Shown here: positions 30,401-45,400 of the stretch, piece by piece | Numbering within the stretch: position 1 is the first letter of the stretch | Layout: each line of letters opens with the position of its first letter | Source: Campylorhamphus procurvoides | Lineage: Eukaryota > Chordata > Aves > Passeriformes > Dendrocolaptidae | Direction: 5' to 3' | DNA length: 64,000 nt | Assembly (NCBI GenBank): GCA_013396655.1 | Contig: WBMV01005965.1 | Location: 414,965-478,964 of the forward strand | Translations under genes and position numbers: made by a program | The notes under the pieces: model-generated | What the model was told of the DNA's origin: nothing | Seen by the model: the letters and a program-made list of their open reading frames with translations, nothing else | Database searches by the model: none

Positions 30401-33400
30401 CAGCCTGTGCCAGCAAACCAGCTTTCATCTCATCATTTGGATCCATGCACATACTATGAAAACAACAAAAGAGGAAGAATGAGTGTGTATGTTTGTTTTC
30501 ATATTTACATTTTAAGCCTCAAGTCCCCAACTTTCACCCTCAGTTACTTCAAGATTGCATTCCTTAACTTTCACAGGTAATGCTTTTGATCACAACTCTA
30601 TTTTTGGAGTGCTCAGCATAAGCTAGGAAAATCCTCATATCATGGTTTCAACTTAGTTATTTAACTTCCCTGTATAAATCTGCTTACACTTAAGATAGGG
30701 ATATTATCTCTGTTTTACAGAGGATTTAAATTCAGTTCATTGAAAAAATGCAGGTGCTTTGAACAGTGAAATAAATTTTTCTAAAATTGCAGCTTAAAAC
30801 ACCTTTTAAGGATAGATTACTTATGAGAACTAAATTAGGGCTAAAATGTCTTCAGAAGATTAAAACAAACTGTCACAGTAAGTATTACATAAAAGCAATT
30901 TTCACACCTGAGGTGTGAAAACCTACAGCTGCAAAAAACTTTTTCCATCTTCACACATTTATTGTGTCATTTCATTAAATCCTGAATTGCTACCTTCCAT
31001 TGCATTATGTTTATGACTGACCTTGCATCTTACTTTGGGCAATTATTTATACATTACTACATGAAACATGCAAAGCCAGACCCTAACACTTTAAGCTAGT
31101 AACCCTAGATCTGTATCCAGTAAACTTCAGGATGTTGCCCCATCAGTGTGCAAGATGTCCCTACTATAGAAACTAGTTCTCTGCTCTCTACTAGTATTTT
31201 CTGCAGGCTGCTACTGGAAGTAACAATACAATATGTTTACATGACTGCTTTAGAACTGAAACACCATACCGAAATATGAATGCTCCAGTATTCAAGTCTG
31301 CCCACACTTGTATCATCAATGCTTTGGAACCCAATGAAATTATATGAATACAGCCATCTTCAAGAAGTTTTTCTCCCAGGCTTAGGTATTCCATTCCCAT
31401 TGACTTCGTTTCTTCTAGAAATATAAGCATGTTTATACACAATTACAGTAAAACAATGATGCCTTTCACACCAGATATCATTTAAGTGTGAAAAAACAGT
31501 TCAGGTACTGCATAAAATTTTCATTTAGTTAAGGGTTTTTTTGTTGTTTATTCTCCCCCCACTCCTCTTTTAATTTTTAAGTGGGCTAATATACATGATT
31601 CTTTTCAGAAATCCAGGTCCCAAATCAAAACAGAAGAACCTTAAATTAACTCAGCACCTCACATGGGCTTTTTGTAATCATGTAAATCCACTGAGCAGAA
31701 TACACTCTATCAATGATGTTTTTGACATGCCATATCATATCACATTCCTATGCTGAACTGACAAGTATGCACCAATGATCTTCAGATTTTTCTTCACAAA
31801 TCATACTACCCTTCCTTTAAGCATGATCTTGTATTCACTGTTTTTACTCTACCAAGCAAAAGCACAGACCTTCTCACAAAAGCAGCTCCAGTGAGTTCCA
31901 AGATTCAGGGTTCAGTGCTCTCCTTTTATTCAAATACAGTAAGAGTACAAGTATTCCAAGTGTTGTGAATGGGAGAAATTTTAAATAACTTAGGGACTTT
32001 TTCCTTCTACAAATTATAATCCAAAAAATCCTGCTCAGAACGGTCTGAGAGCAGGTGTGCCCCTGCAAATGTATAGGCAGAAAAACACTGTACAGCTATT
32101 GGCATTTACAATGGCACACAAGGAAAGTCAGGAGGATTTATACTGAGTCAGCCTGAGACTTCACTATCAATACATGAAACCAAGTAAACTCGAGAGCAGT
32201 TTTTTCCCATGACCATTCAGCTGCAGCATTTAATATTTTCTTCATCATAACATGAAGTAGCATAGAGATATTTTACTGAAGTTACAAATTCAGTGAGAAT
32301 ACTAAATTTCCAAGGAAGCAAGCATTAACGTAATTTAAGGACTAGGTCAGGAAATGTTTTATTTGTAAGTATATGACACAGTACTCCAAGAAAAATCAGA
32401 AATACTACCACTGCTGTTTAATATCCACCATAAAAAAATTCCAACTTTTATATAGGCACATAGATTAGTAATATTTGTAACCAAAATACTTCAGTGCTAC
32501 CTAAACAGAAACAGCAAGTACTATATCCTCACCTGTGTTATCAAAGCTGTTTTCTCTTACAGCTATGAGTCTGCTTCTTCTCTTGACCTTCTTCCCCTTT
32601 TCTGTTGAGTTTTCTGTTTCATGAGCATACTCCAGACGAAACCACAGCGAGACACTGAAGCCATCAGACATGTGTGGCCAACAGTTTTGTCCAACTAAAG
32701 GCAAGTGAATTGGGGCTACATGCCAAGAAGATAGCAGCTGGTGACTCAAATTTTCACTATCTGCCTCTTTCTTACTCTGTGAAAATTTTGTTCTTTTAAG
32801 CAGTCCAGCAGTTTTGCTGTTGGAAGTGGTAGCACATTTTTGTGAAGAACTACTATTCAAATTTGTGCCTTGTAACAAAGGGAAGGTAAGGTACTGTAAT
32901 GGGTTCATATAAATATTAGTGTCTACGATCTTCAATATACCCTTGAGTAGTATCTCCTAGAAGAAATAAACAAAAAAAAAATTAAACTGTTTACATCACA
33001 TAGTCAAGTATCATGTAACCAAATAGAAGCCAGTTACTACACGCTTGAAAAAATTGTTTGGTTTGGTATTACTTCAGACTCCACAGTAATGTTTTATTTT
33101 CTTCCATTTGCAATTTTCTACAGACTCACACAAACCAGAGTCAGTTCAGCAATATATCCCACACAAAAAGTAGGTTCCAGCGTTACACAAACCAGCTTAC
33201 AACACTTTGGAAGTAATTCCTGCTGCTAAAGCATTCCTGAAATAGTGAGATGCTTTATAACTTATAAGGAATTGCTTCAGATTTTACAGTATTAGTGTTC
33301 TGTCATCCATAACCACTATGTCAACCTTCTCAAGAGGAATCTTGTTTTTTTGTGCTGAAGTGAGTCCCCAGGATCAACACAGCCTTCAAAACCCTCTTTT

Positions 33401-36400
33401 CTCTTCTCCTATTTCTTTTCCTTGTTTTGAGAATTAATTATTTCGGCATCCAAATTTTATTTGGTCTGATCATTTCAAATGTTGCTGTTCATCATCTAAT
33501 TTCTCAAAATTTTTGGACACCGAAATATTTTTTTTTTTGCTTCATTTTTCTCATTAAGGCCCTGAATTTTTCTGTGCCCATACATACCGTACAAGGTGTT
33601 TTCTCCAAAAATATCCTAAGAAGAAGAGTCAACTCTTCTGAACATGTCTGTGAACTCATCAAGGAAACTAGCAGATCTACCAGCACCATCTGACATGCTA
33701 AAAATAAGGAGACAATAATATTTTTGAAAAGAGTTTTTTTTAAAGCATTAAAGATTCATATTCTATGCTATTATGAGGAAAGATTAACTTGGAATTCAAA
33801 GTGTTTTGCAAAAACATTTCTAAGTAAGGTAGCAATAATGATTACCAGGTGAATTCTAGAGAGATCCAACAGTACTTCCCGATACTACCATTCAGAGTGT
33901 CATTGAAAGATTCTACATGGCTATGCCAAATCTAGCTCCCAGGTTTGCAAAGTGGACTCTGAATGCCTGGGAGCCCAGCATCTACCTTGCAAAGGCTCTC
34001 CCCACAAAGTCAGGGATCCAAATCCTGGGATGAGTTTGCATTTCCTGTTGTGGAACACCCTCATTATGTGAAGCTGCCTTAGGGCAAGCATTTAATTTGC
34101 TTCCACATTCTTGGATTAGCTAGCTGCTTTCTAATTAGAAATGAAACTCAAGACATCATCAAGACCTATGTTATAATGAAATTGGTAATAAGAACTTGTG
34201 TCGTAATGGAGTGAGAATTCAATCTGCTGCTATTTTTCCAAGCAATGTTTAACACTGTCACACTAGTATTTAAAGATTTCAACTATCACTTTCAGATATT
34301 CTTGTATTTGTTTAAATAACATTTCCACTAGCTCAGAAATAACATATATTTACACTAAAGTGGCACAAGTTCCTTACAAGTTAAAAAAGCAGCTGCATAA
34401 ATTCACACATGCCAATGAATTTCCCTTGTCACTTTGCATTTGCAAACTGAACTAAAACATTGAGTGTATACATTAATTACAAAAACAAATATTTAAGTTA
34501 CTTGGACTTTTAACTCACCATGAAAGTTAGACTCCGTTTGTGTCAATATATTCAGAAATCCTCCCAAAAGATGTTTAACAGCTCCCTGTTAAAAAAAAAG
34601 ATACAGAGAAAATGGATATCTGAAGAATACACACCAGCTCAAAGAACAAAGAAATACATTCTTTCTATCTATTCTCAGCTACTATTGAATTTAGTGATAA
34701 TTCCAACTACTTGAAATTGTTCATTGGCAAATATAATAAGATTTCAATATTCTTTCATATTCCGTACAGTTCAGTTGCAGAAGAGAGATTTTGAAATTCA
34801 AATGACTCTCTTTTGCCAATGGCACACTCAACTTAGTTATTAAAAAGTGAAAAAGTTATTTATCAGAAATTCCAAAGGATCATGAGGATATCAACATTTG
34901 CATAACTCATTTCTCATATAAACTTAGAAAGAATAAAAGCATGAAATATTTTTGGGGTGCATGACTCGCAGTTTCTAAAAGTACACATTCAACACACATA
35001 AGTGTAGAATGTTTACTTATATACATATACAAGTGGATATGTCTCTTTTTTTAATGCCCTGACAATCATTAAATCTCTGGCTCTAGCCCTAGTTATTGAA
35101 TAGTCTTGATGAAATAAGACACCTGGGAAACTCAGAAGTTCTGTGGGTCAAATATCTTTCAATACATTACTTTGTTCCTGGTAACTTAAATGCAATGCAG
35201 TTGGCAATATCAGTCATTTGCACTGTTTCAGATCTTATCAAATCCCATAAGAAGTGAAAATATTCAAGATTATATTAGGTAGACTGGTACTGCAAAACTG
35301 AAGAGAAGATACACAACTTCTGGATTGTTGTCTTTGTTATTAACATTTTTACCTGTTCTATAAGTAGAGTGGCATTTCTCTCCTTCTGGCTGATGATTTT
35401 CAGGCAGCTTTGGAATACATGAGCAAGCACATCTAAACTTGCATTACCAGCTGAGAGTAAGTTTAATTCTAACATGCAGATTTCAGGATACATTAATTCC
35501 CCTTGACTGATGTTTTCAGTTAGGTCATTAAAATAACCTGAAGGACCAGTACATCCTGGTTCTGCCTTTGTGTCCGCTCCTAGAAAAAAAAACAACACAC
35601 TTGTCTTACTGAAACTTACTCAGCTGAATAGTTTGCATGATTTAAGTAGAACATTCAAGGACATACTTTCTTCAACCTTCTCATAAGTACAAACCAAAAA
35701 TAGACACTAGCTTATAAGAAATTAGCATAATCTTCTATTCTGCTTCAGATTTTCCTACTTCCCTGCTAACACAAAAGGGCAAGGATGCAGTTTCTCCCAC
35801 TACATGTTCCTAAACTATGTGCCTTCATTTCTTGGGAACTGGACACACACAGTAATGGTGTGAAATATGCAATTCATGAAACATGACGGTAAAATCGTTG
35901 TAACAGAGCCTCAAACTTCTACACAAAATTCTCAGCCTGCCAAAAAAGAGGATAAATTTGAATTATTTTATGTTAGAAGTTCAGGGGAAGCAGTTTGGCT
36001 ATTTAACTCAAAAACACACATGAGAGAATACCTGCATAACAACCGAAAAAAGAAAAACAAACATGTAAGCATCTCCTGTTGCATCTTGAAGAGACTTTAA
36101 AACACATTACTTAAAATTGTTACAGATGTATATTTCATGGAAGTATTTCAGGTGAATTTTTTAACTCAGAAATGCTTTAAAAATGCTATATATCTATTGA
36201 TAAAGCCTAGTCACGCAGACAGAAGGCAACAGTTTAATGCAATTCTATTAAAGGCTGTTACTGCTCATGCTGACCTCATACCAGAACATAAGCATCCAGA
36301 TGTGTTCAGCATAAAGGAAAAAATTAAAGCAAATTCATGTTTAAAATTAATTACACAAACAGAATACAGCAAGATATGGGCACATCAATCATTGAATGAA

Positions 36401-39400
36401 TATAAAAGGGATATGCTGTATAACAAGGGGGCCAAGGGGGCTATCACAACTTAAATGAAGCGTGTGATTGGGAAAGCCAGCACAGATTCACCAAGGCCAA
36501 ATTGTGCCTCCTACAACCAAGCAAGCTGTTTGGTTGATGTGGAACAAGCAGTGCATGTTGTCTACCTGGATTTCTCCAATGCTTTCAATACAGTTTCCCA
36601 CAGCGTCCTCTCAAGAGGATGTGTTACAGTCAAGACCAGAGGTCTGTGTGGTGGGTGAGCACTGGCTACTTGGCTGCACACAGAGGGTGATGGTACATTG
36701 CTCCTTTTCAAACAGGCAACTGTCACAATTGGAGTCCCCTGGGGATTGATATTGCCCCAGAGCTGTTTAATATCTTCTTAAGTGCTCTGTCAAGTCTACC
36801 CTGATGCAGTTTGCTGATCATACCAAACTGAGTGGGGAAGTGGACACTTGGGCTACAGGATGACCTGGATAGGCTGCAAGGGTGGGCTGACAAGAACCCT
36901 ATGAAGTTCAACAAGCACATGCAAGGTCTTGCACATGGGAAAATATAATCCAGGAATGCAGCACAGGCTGGGATCTGTCCAGCTGTGAAGCAGCTCTGTG
37001 ACAAGGGACTTGGGGATCCCAGTGGACAGCAAACTCAGTATATGTAAACAGTGTGCTGCAGTGACAGAAAAAGCCACCAGGATGCTGGGCTACACTGTAA
37101 GTGCAGATACCTTTCAGGAAGGTTTATAATGAGGAGATTAGGGCTTGTTTTGTTTAGGAGGCCTTTCCTGCCTAAGAGGTACCTTGCTCAAAGACAGTTG
37201 GATGTTTTCCCTTTTTCTTTCTGCTTTCCAGAGAAAAGCTCTCTCTGGTATGAGGAGAGATAAATAAATGTTACAGGCCCGTGAGTCAGGTAGGCCAGAG
37301 AAGATAAAAAGCCTTGAAGGGAACAGGAGGCATGTCTTTCTGGGGCAGTGCTTTTTGCAGCACTGCTAGAAGTTTTTCCTTTGTAAGTCTAGTGTTCTCA
37401 ACTTGGGAATAAGTTTTCCAAACTCCATCCACTGCTTGGCATTTTGGGGGTACCTGCGTGTTATCTTGCTTCACATCATCAACAAAGGTGTCACCAGCAG
37501 AGATAAAAAAACCTTTATCCCACTCTACTCAGCACTTATCAGGCCTCACTTGGAATACCGTTCAGTTTCAGTCTCTGCTACAGAAAAAAGATGGGAGGAA
37601 ATGGGAGAACCCTGTTTGTTCAGCCCTGAGAAAAGGCAACTTAGAGGAGACCTTATCACCATGTTCCAGTATTTAAAAGGTGGCTGCAAAGAAGATGAAG
37701 ACCTGCTTTTTCCAAGGAGTCACATGGACCAAATGGAGGTTAATGGGTACATGTTACTCTCATGAAGATTCCATATGGACACAAGACGAAAGTTTGCCAC
37801 AATGAGAACAATCAGTCATTGGAATAATTTCCCCAGGGAAGTGGTGGATTCCACAACACCAGACACTTAAGATTCAGATGGAAAGGTCAGGCCATCTTGA
37901 CTAGACCGTGCTTTTGCCACAAAAGGTTGGACCAGATGATCACTGAGGTCCCTTCCAACCTGGTATTCTATAATTTAATTAAATTATTTAATTTTCACTA
38001 GACAGTTATAACTCTAAAAAAAATAAATTAAGCATTGAATTTCAAACAAACTATTGATAAATATCTTTGAAGCTCCTAGACCACGATAATACATTTGAGC
38101 AACGTGACTTTAGAGCAAGAGTCACATAAATCAAGACAACCAAGACAGAATAGTTAGTGTAACATTCAGTAAGAATATTCATCATCTTTTCATCTGTAAC
38201 CACTTTGTACTGAAAGTAAAAAAAGTTATTTCTATCTGTTAAAGGTATCTGATACTTACCCTGTTTCGGTACATCTCAAAAAACAAATTTTGCTATGCCA
38301 TAAAGACAACTTTGCATGTTCAGAAAGTTTACATTTACCTTGATCCCTGGTTTCACTATCATCAGAGTTACTTTCACTATCTGCTTCATATCCTTCCTCT
38401 TCAGCAAAAAGTTTAAGACTACAGCATTGTGATTCTTCAGTTTCTTCAGAAATTTCTCCAGCTTGTGACACAGGCTCCTTTTCAGTGTAATGAGTCTGTA
38501 CAACACATCAAGCAAATAGACTGTCATTTGTCAGAAAAACCCCAACTTTGGATCAGAAAAGCAAATAATTTAGAACCTTCCAAATGTCTATTTTCTCCAA
38601 GCTCACTGGCAAATGAAACAAATTAGTCATACACTTCCAAGAAACTTGAGATATGTTAAGAATACTTCATTCTTACAAAAAAATCTGAATCTGCAAAGAT
38701 GGATTTCCCTCACTAGCTACCTGATCAAAGTTTTAGTAAGCAGGTGGCCAATGCATTAAGAACAATTGTGTTTCCAAAAATCACTATCAGGATCAACATG
38801 CACCCTGACATTCACTCCAAGGTGATACGGTCACTAAACATCCCTGTTTGAAGCTCTTCCTTTGAGAGTTTGTCACTTACACAGTTTGTTGTAAGATGAA
38901 AGAGTAAAGAGAACACCAGGTTGGCAGAGCTTGCTACTTTTTGATGCATGGCTCATTTCTGAACAGTAAACGTGGGGACCATATCAATAACCAGCATTCC
39001 ACTTACATATGAGAAGCAGAGAATTTATCTTCAACTGCTACAGTAATCAAAGACATTTAAACATTTACTATTGAGCTGAAAAAGATCCAGACAACATAAA
39101 CCTAACTGAGAAAGTCTTTCATTATTCACAATTAGACTGCTTAGTTGGTGTTTCATACCTTTTCAATTTTTTCTTCAGAATGATCCAGATCAGCAGAAAA
39201 AGTGCCCAATGCAACACGAAGCAGTGAATCAAACAGAGGCTTTGCCAAGTCAGTTTCTATCACTTTTGATCGAGCAAGCTGCTCTCTTATTTCAAGAAAG
39301 ATATCATCCACACAGGTATTCTGTGTTTTGGGGGAGACAAATGTTTTGATCCATGTTACTATGTTTTGGCTAACAGAAATAATCTAGTACTTTCATTTAA

Positions 39401-42400
39401 GAACTTTTCCTTCCACCTACACTAATCTAACTTCTCAGCTAAAACCATCACGCTTCATTCAATCTCTTGAAATAAGAATGATTCATCCTGTTTGTTATGA
39501 CAGATTTAATTGGAATCTGCACTCTGAAAAAACCTGGCAAAATGCTGCTACTCAAAATCCACAGGTGAATGCACTGTTTCAAAAATAAACGACCTTGAAA
39601 CAGTTTCTGGTACACAGAGTGCATTAAAACCACACCACAACACTACTAGAAGTTAGCAAGATAGAGGGTGACATGTCCAAGATCACAAAAAATAGCAAGT
39701 GGCCCAGACAGAACTTCAGTTTTCGATTCTCTTCTACTTAAGGCCTCCTGTTTTTGTAACAAGCTGCCAAGTAAAATTTAAGATAGCAATTAAAACATTA
39801 AAACAACATGAAGTTGTCTTCCATGAATTAACAACTTTTTCTGGAACAGTGAATTAGTTCATCTCTAAGTCTTAAGGAGTATTTTTTTCAGGTGTCCTTT
39901 CAATACCTGTGTCCTGAAATACTCCTTTCTTAAGCACCATGCTCTGCTCAGAACAGTCATCAAAAACTGTGTTACCATGTATAACCTTGCCTACACAGCC
40001 TTCCTGCAGCACCCCTGTCACACACATTATCCACTGAATACTCTTCCAAATAGAGTGCCACTCAAAAGAGGACCACTACTCCAACTACTAAGCACATAAT
40101 TTAACCGTATGCTATCAGCTCTACACAAAATATGGTACCATATGAAAAGCATAAGATTTTTTCCTCTTGAGAAGAACTTTTGATTAAATTAATGTTAAAA
40201 TATTATTGTATATAACAAATATGAGCAAAATTAACTAAGGGAAGTTGCACAGTACCTGGTGAAATATCTCCACTTCCATCTTCTGCATGGTGCTTGCACT
40301 GTGCAGGCAGATGGCCAGCAGAGCCTCCAGAAGTCTGATACCTTGAAGTGCCCACTCAGTCTCTCCTCTTACAGAAGTCTTTATCCCTTCAAAACTGACA
40401 ACTGAAGTAACTGAAGAGTGTTCCTTACTCAAAGAGATGTCACAGGAGGCAGAGTCAGGCACCAGCTGTTCCACACCAGCAAGACTGTCAGAATTATCAA
40501 GCTCCAGTTGTGTCACCTCTCTGCTTTTAGCCAGCTGAACAGAATCTTCCTTGTTGAGAAGCTCAGTACGAGGACTCCCACATGAACTTCTGCTGCTTTC
40601 ACTAAATACTCTCTCCTTCTTCTCTTGGTCCATTTTCTTAATTTTTCCAAGTTTCTGAATTATCAAAATTAGTAATCTGTGGCATGCCTCAAAGCCTCCA
40701 AGTCTATGGAACTGTCTCTGGAAAACTGAACTATACAAATAGATGCAACGACACATGGACCAAATATCTGCAGCCCTATGAATATGTTCCAGCGAGGGCA
40801 AAGTAAGGCTGTCCAGTGACAGATATGGTAATTTGTGGCCTAATGGCTCACTAGCTGTACTATCATATCCTGATGTATCTTCAGAGTCATTAGCTGAATC
40901 CAGATCACCATCTGCTTCTTTACTTACACATAAAAAAGCAACACAGAGGAACAGGTTTATTGTGTTGACATGAATGTCTTGGCTCACAAACTTTTTCTTT
41001 TTTGGGTAAGCCTCTTTCAAGCCAGCATAAAACTTGCTCAGGCTTTGAGGAACTTCTGAAACAGCATGCTGGCTATAAAGAGAAGCAGGCAAGTCAGATG
41101 TAGAGTCCTTTTGTTCACTGTTTAGGCCTTCCAGTTCTGGTGTTGCTTGGTCTTTCTGCTGATCACCAAGGCAGAGTATCAAAGTCTCTAATACTTTCAA
41201 AGAATGGCTTCTTAATGTATCTAGGTAATTTAACTCAATCATTTGACTCACACCATTACAACTCAGAAACAGGTCTCTAACTACCCTGCAAAATAAAGAA
41301 GAGTTATATTATGAATGTGTAACAAATTCATGTAGTTCAGTAATTGCTATAAATTACTGTAAATTAAAGAGAAGAGGAACCTGTTTGCAGTACTCTAGAA
41401 TCCCAAGTAAGCATCATCCAACTAGCAGTGGAAAGTTCAACTTTTCTGGTAAGACACAATATAGGAAATATGTCCCTCTAAAATGCAGACTACAAACATG
41501 TATGGTGTTCAAAACATTAAAAGTGCTTAGTTAACTTTATTTATGACATTTGCTCTTTAGCAGTACTTCCTTCCCCCAGCTTTTTACTAGCAATTGGACC
41601 TAGTAAATATTTTTATTTCTCTTTTCTGTGATTTCATCAGAAAGCAGAGATTCCTTCTCAAACTTGAAGATGTTCTCCTAACTATGTCTCTTAGTCACGG
41701 GGATGATGTATTGCAGATAGAATTCAGGAATACCTTTCAACCACAACTTTCTGTGCAACTATTATGCCAGCATGTCCAATGTCAAAAAAATTCTTTGTAT
41801 ATTTGTTTCTAAGTCTGTTTTTCCTTTTTCTTCTATTCTCCAAGTACTACATTAAGTTCATACAAAACTTGGAGTAAGGATCTGTAAGTTTTTTAGCATA
41901 CTATGTTTGCTTACCGACATCTACCTTACTTAGCCTCCCATCTCCTGCTCACAGGATCAGCTTTTACTCTAACCAATTTACTCTAGAATCAAATTAATAA
42001 TTTACTTGTATATTCCCATCTTTAAGCCGGTAAAAAAGGGATATTTTAAACTTTTCTTTAAATCTAAACTTTCATCCTCTTGCCTCTTTGCCACTAAGTG
42101 CAATTTCAAAAATTAATAGCTTCTGATACAGTGGGGGTTAGGATAGAAGTTAAAATTGTATTAGACAATCCCTTTATATAAACGGGAATACTAGTCTATT
42201 CTTGGTAATTGTCTTGGATAACCCCCCAATAAATTCACTTCAGGACTCCAACAGAAATAAAATCAGAATCTTTCCTGGACAAAATGACATTCATATTCTG
42301 AGAAAACTTCCATATATTGTATTAACCAATATTGTATTTCATCAATTCAACAATAAATAGAAAGTTTCTATTTCATGCCTTGGAAGAATGTTTGTCAAGT

Positions 42401-45400
42401 CTTTGTGTTCTGGGGTTGTTTTGGTTTTGTTTTTAAACCATGTCTAAATGAACAGGATTTTGTAAATCATAAAACAGTTACTTCAGGGCAAATAAACATC
42501 AAGCCTTATTTTCAAAAGGTGGTTTCTGTAGCAACCATTCCAGAAGGAAAAGGGAAACAGAAAACTAAGTAGTCTAATTCCCACAGAGAAACAACATACC
42601 AATCTCTTCAACATTTCTGACTAATTTTAGCATGAGGAAAAAAGAGGCAGAAAGCATGTCACACTGGACAAAGACTTATTTGTTTCTACACACTTTGGCT
42701 TGTTAAAGACCATAGCTCATGAGTATACAGCCCTCACTTTCTCTGGTTTATGAATCTAGGCATATATCTTATGTTACTCAAGCATTTTCCTTGTTGCCAC
42801 CTGCAATATCCAAACACTGCCTAGACGTCAAATAAAACTTCTGTTCTGATCAGTAACAAATATTCAAAGCTACCTACATAATTAATGTGTTTTCCAATAA
42901 TAAACAGAAAACCAACCAACCTGGATTTAAGCAACACAGGGAGCATCTGCAAATAGACCTGAAGTACTTCAGAAGGCAAACTCTGGCCATAGTAACTGCA
43001 TGTGTGTTTATCAGCTGTACTTAATCCAAGTTCTTGCTGAGCATGGCAAGCTAGCTCAACTCCTCTCTGAAGCATGGGATTATAAATACAGTTATATAGT
43101 TTCCATTGGACCACTACATTTCCCTTTTGAATTAAGTGGCAAATATGGCTTGCAATCTGTGTGCCACGTAGCTTGTCTTCTTCAAAAACAATGTCCTGAT
43201 AAGCCTCCAGTGCATACCATCTCAACAACATATCTTCAGATCCAGTGCTAGGCAGAATCCCCTGAACTCTGCAAGAGGAACTAGATGCAGGACTAGCATC
43301 ACTAGAGTTGCCCTGCAAGGCATCTTCCAGCTGAGTGAGTTGATCACCATCAACAGTACATATATTGCATGAGGCCTGCACAATATTTTGAGAGACTTCT
43401 GCTCCACCCAGTTGATCTAATATAAACTTGTTAAGGATGTTCAGTATGTGCTGTTGGAAGTTTTTTAATATTGGTAGTTTGGAAGCATGGAGCAATGGGA
43501 CGATGACAGACTTTGGATCCATACAACAACATATTCCTACATTATTTACACCTGAGAGAATCTCGACACCGGTACTGCTCAAAGAAACTTGTTGCAACAA
43601 GTGCAAACACTGGTGTGCACAAACAGCAATGCAACAGCATCTCTCAGGATAATGAACTTCTCCATCAGCAATTTCAAAAGGGTTTTTAGAAGCTTGGTTT
43701 TTAAAAGCAGATACAGAGAGGCCAGAGAGATCTCTGTGGTGATTCATGAAGTGAGAGTACTCACATCGTCTGTGCCGCTTTCTTGTACACATTGATTGAT
43801 GGAGCTGCTCTGATTTCACTTTTTTGACAGTGCTGATTATTTTCATGATGCTGTTGATTAGGGTTTTCAGATGCTCTGGGGCTTCCCCAGGTACTCCCTC
43901 ATTTTTCATACACAGCCATTCCATTTGAAGCACTGTTACTTCAAACAGCTTAAACCCCTGATGCTGTATGAACTCATGAACCAGATCTATAGCCTGACTA
44001 AAGTAGAATGGATTGGAGGCTGCACTTTGTAGGCAGCAGATCAAAATCTGCAAGACCCCTTTTATAACCTCAGGTAGAAGCAAGGCTCTGTGACGATATT
44101 TAGAAAATATGTAGTCATCCTGAACTGGCTGCTGTAGAGTTTTCTTGTAACCTGGAGAAAAAGGACCAGGTTGTTTTTCCAAGCAAATTCTGATTTTTAA
44201 TGCTGCTTTAAGTAAGTCTGTTAAATTTTTTCGTAAATTGTCAGGCATTGTTTCTGTATTGCTAACGTCTAAAGCCATAAGATGCAGCACTGTTCGAAAG
44301 AGCATCCTTTGGATCAGAGCCACAGGTTCTTCTGTCCACCCTGCAGAAACTATCTCATTTTCTGTGTTACTACTTACACTGGAACCATCTCCAAATCCTG
44401 ATAAGAACTCTGTTAATGTAGGCACCACACTGGCTGAAAGAGCAGAGCTGTGATTCAAAGTAATATCAAATTTGCACACTTTCTCTAGGAGAGACAGTAA
44501 GACATGGCATAAGTCAAAAGGAGAGTTATCTGTGTTGATTGCAGAAGTTCCTGCAGTTGGCTCATTCAAAGTCTCTGAATCGAGCTCATGTGCTAGAATA
44601 GCTTTGCTGGAATTTTCTACAGCAGGGACATCAGTGTTAGATTCTGGAACCACTTCCGTAGGCAGGCGATCACTTTTACCTCCAAGGTAGCTGTCCCTAA
44701 GTGGATGTGTTAAAAAAGGCTGCAGTAACTGGGAGTGTCTGTGTTTTGTTATCACAGCAGTCTTTTCATCAGAATTGCCTTCAGAATCTGAAGTGGACAG
44801 CTGAGATCTTCTCGCATCACGCACAGAATAACGATGGGTGGTTTTGCGCAGACGTCCACCTTTTCGAGATCGAAGATTTAGTTTTACAGAAGTCTGAAGA
44901 GATGAATGAGCACTGCCATCCAAGTTTAGTTTTTCCTGAGTAGATTTCACAGAACTTGTGGTATTCTCTTTGGTCAGGCATATGTCTACTGTAAAGGGTA
45001 TATTAAAATCTGTTGACACAGAGATAACATAAGAACATTAAAGGAACAATACATAAAGCATTTTTCATGATTTTATAGTTAAACCCTTCCAGATTAAAAA
45101 CATGCAAAAAATTCCTATCTTAATAAGCCACAGTTTTGCATATACCCATGTCAGACATTTTCAGTATAAAACAGGCAGTAACAACTCATGTTTAGCAGCC
45201 ATATTGGCTATTTTCAAAGCCTGGACAAATTAGTTCATTTTTTGCCTAGGGTTAGAACAAGGTGTGCTAGAGGGTTTCCTAAAACTTTTTGTTGGCACTT
45301 CATTCTCAAAAAAAAAAATATTATTAAGGTAGAACCTCCATTATCATGTTTTGCAACTCAGCTGCTCTATGAACTGGGTGTGTAAACTCACAGACTTCTT

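Noticed and set aside
30206..30580. 124-codon plus-strand open frame
   Set aside because: It lies antisense over LYST exon C12, whose minus-strand translation matches the conserved protein; the plus frame is a shadow.
36137..36454. 105-codon plus-strand open frame left of the CR1 copy
   Set aside because: It does not match CR1 proteins or anything else I recognise; lysine/isoleucine-rich as expected from AT-rich DNA.
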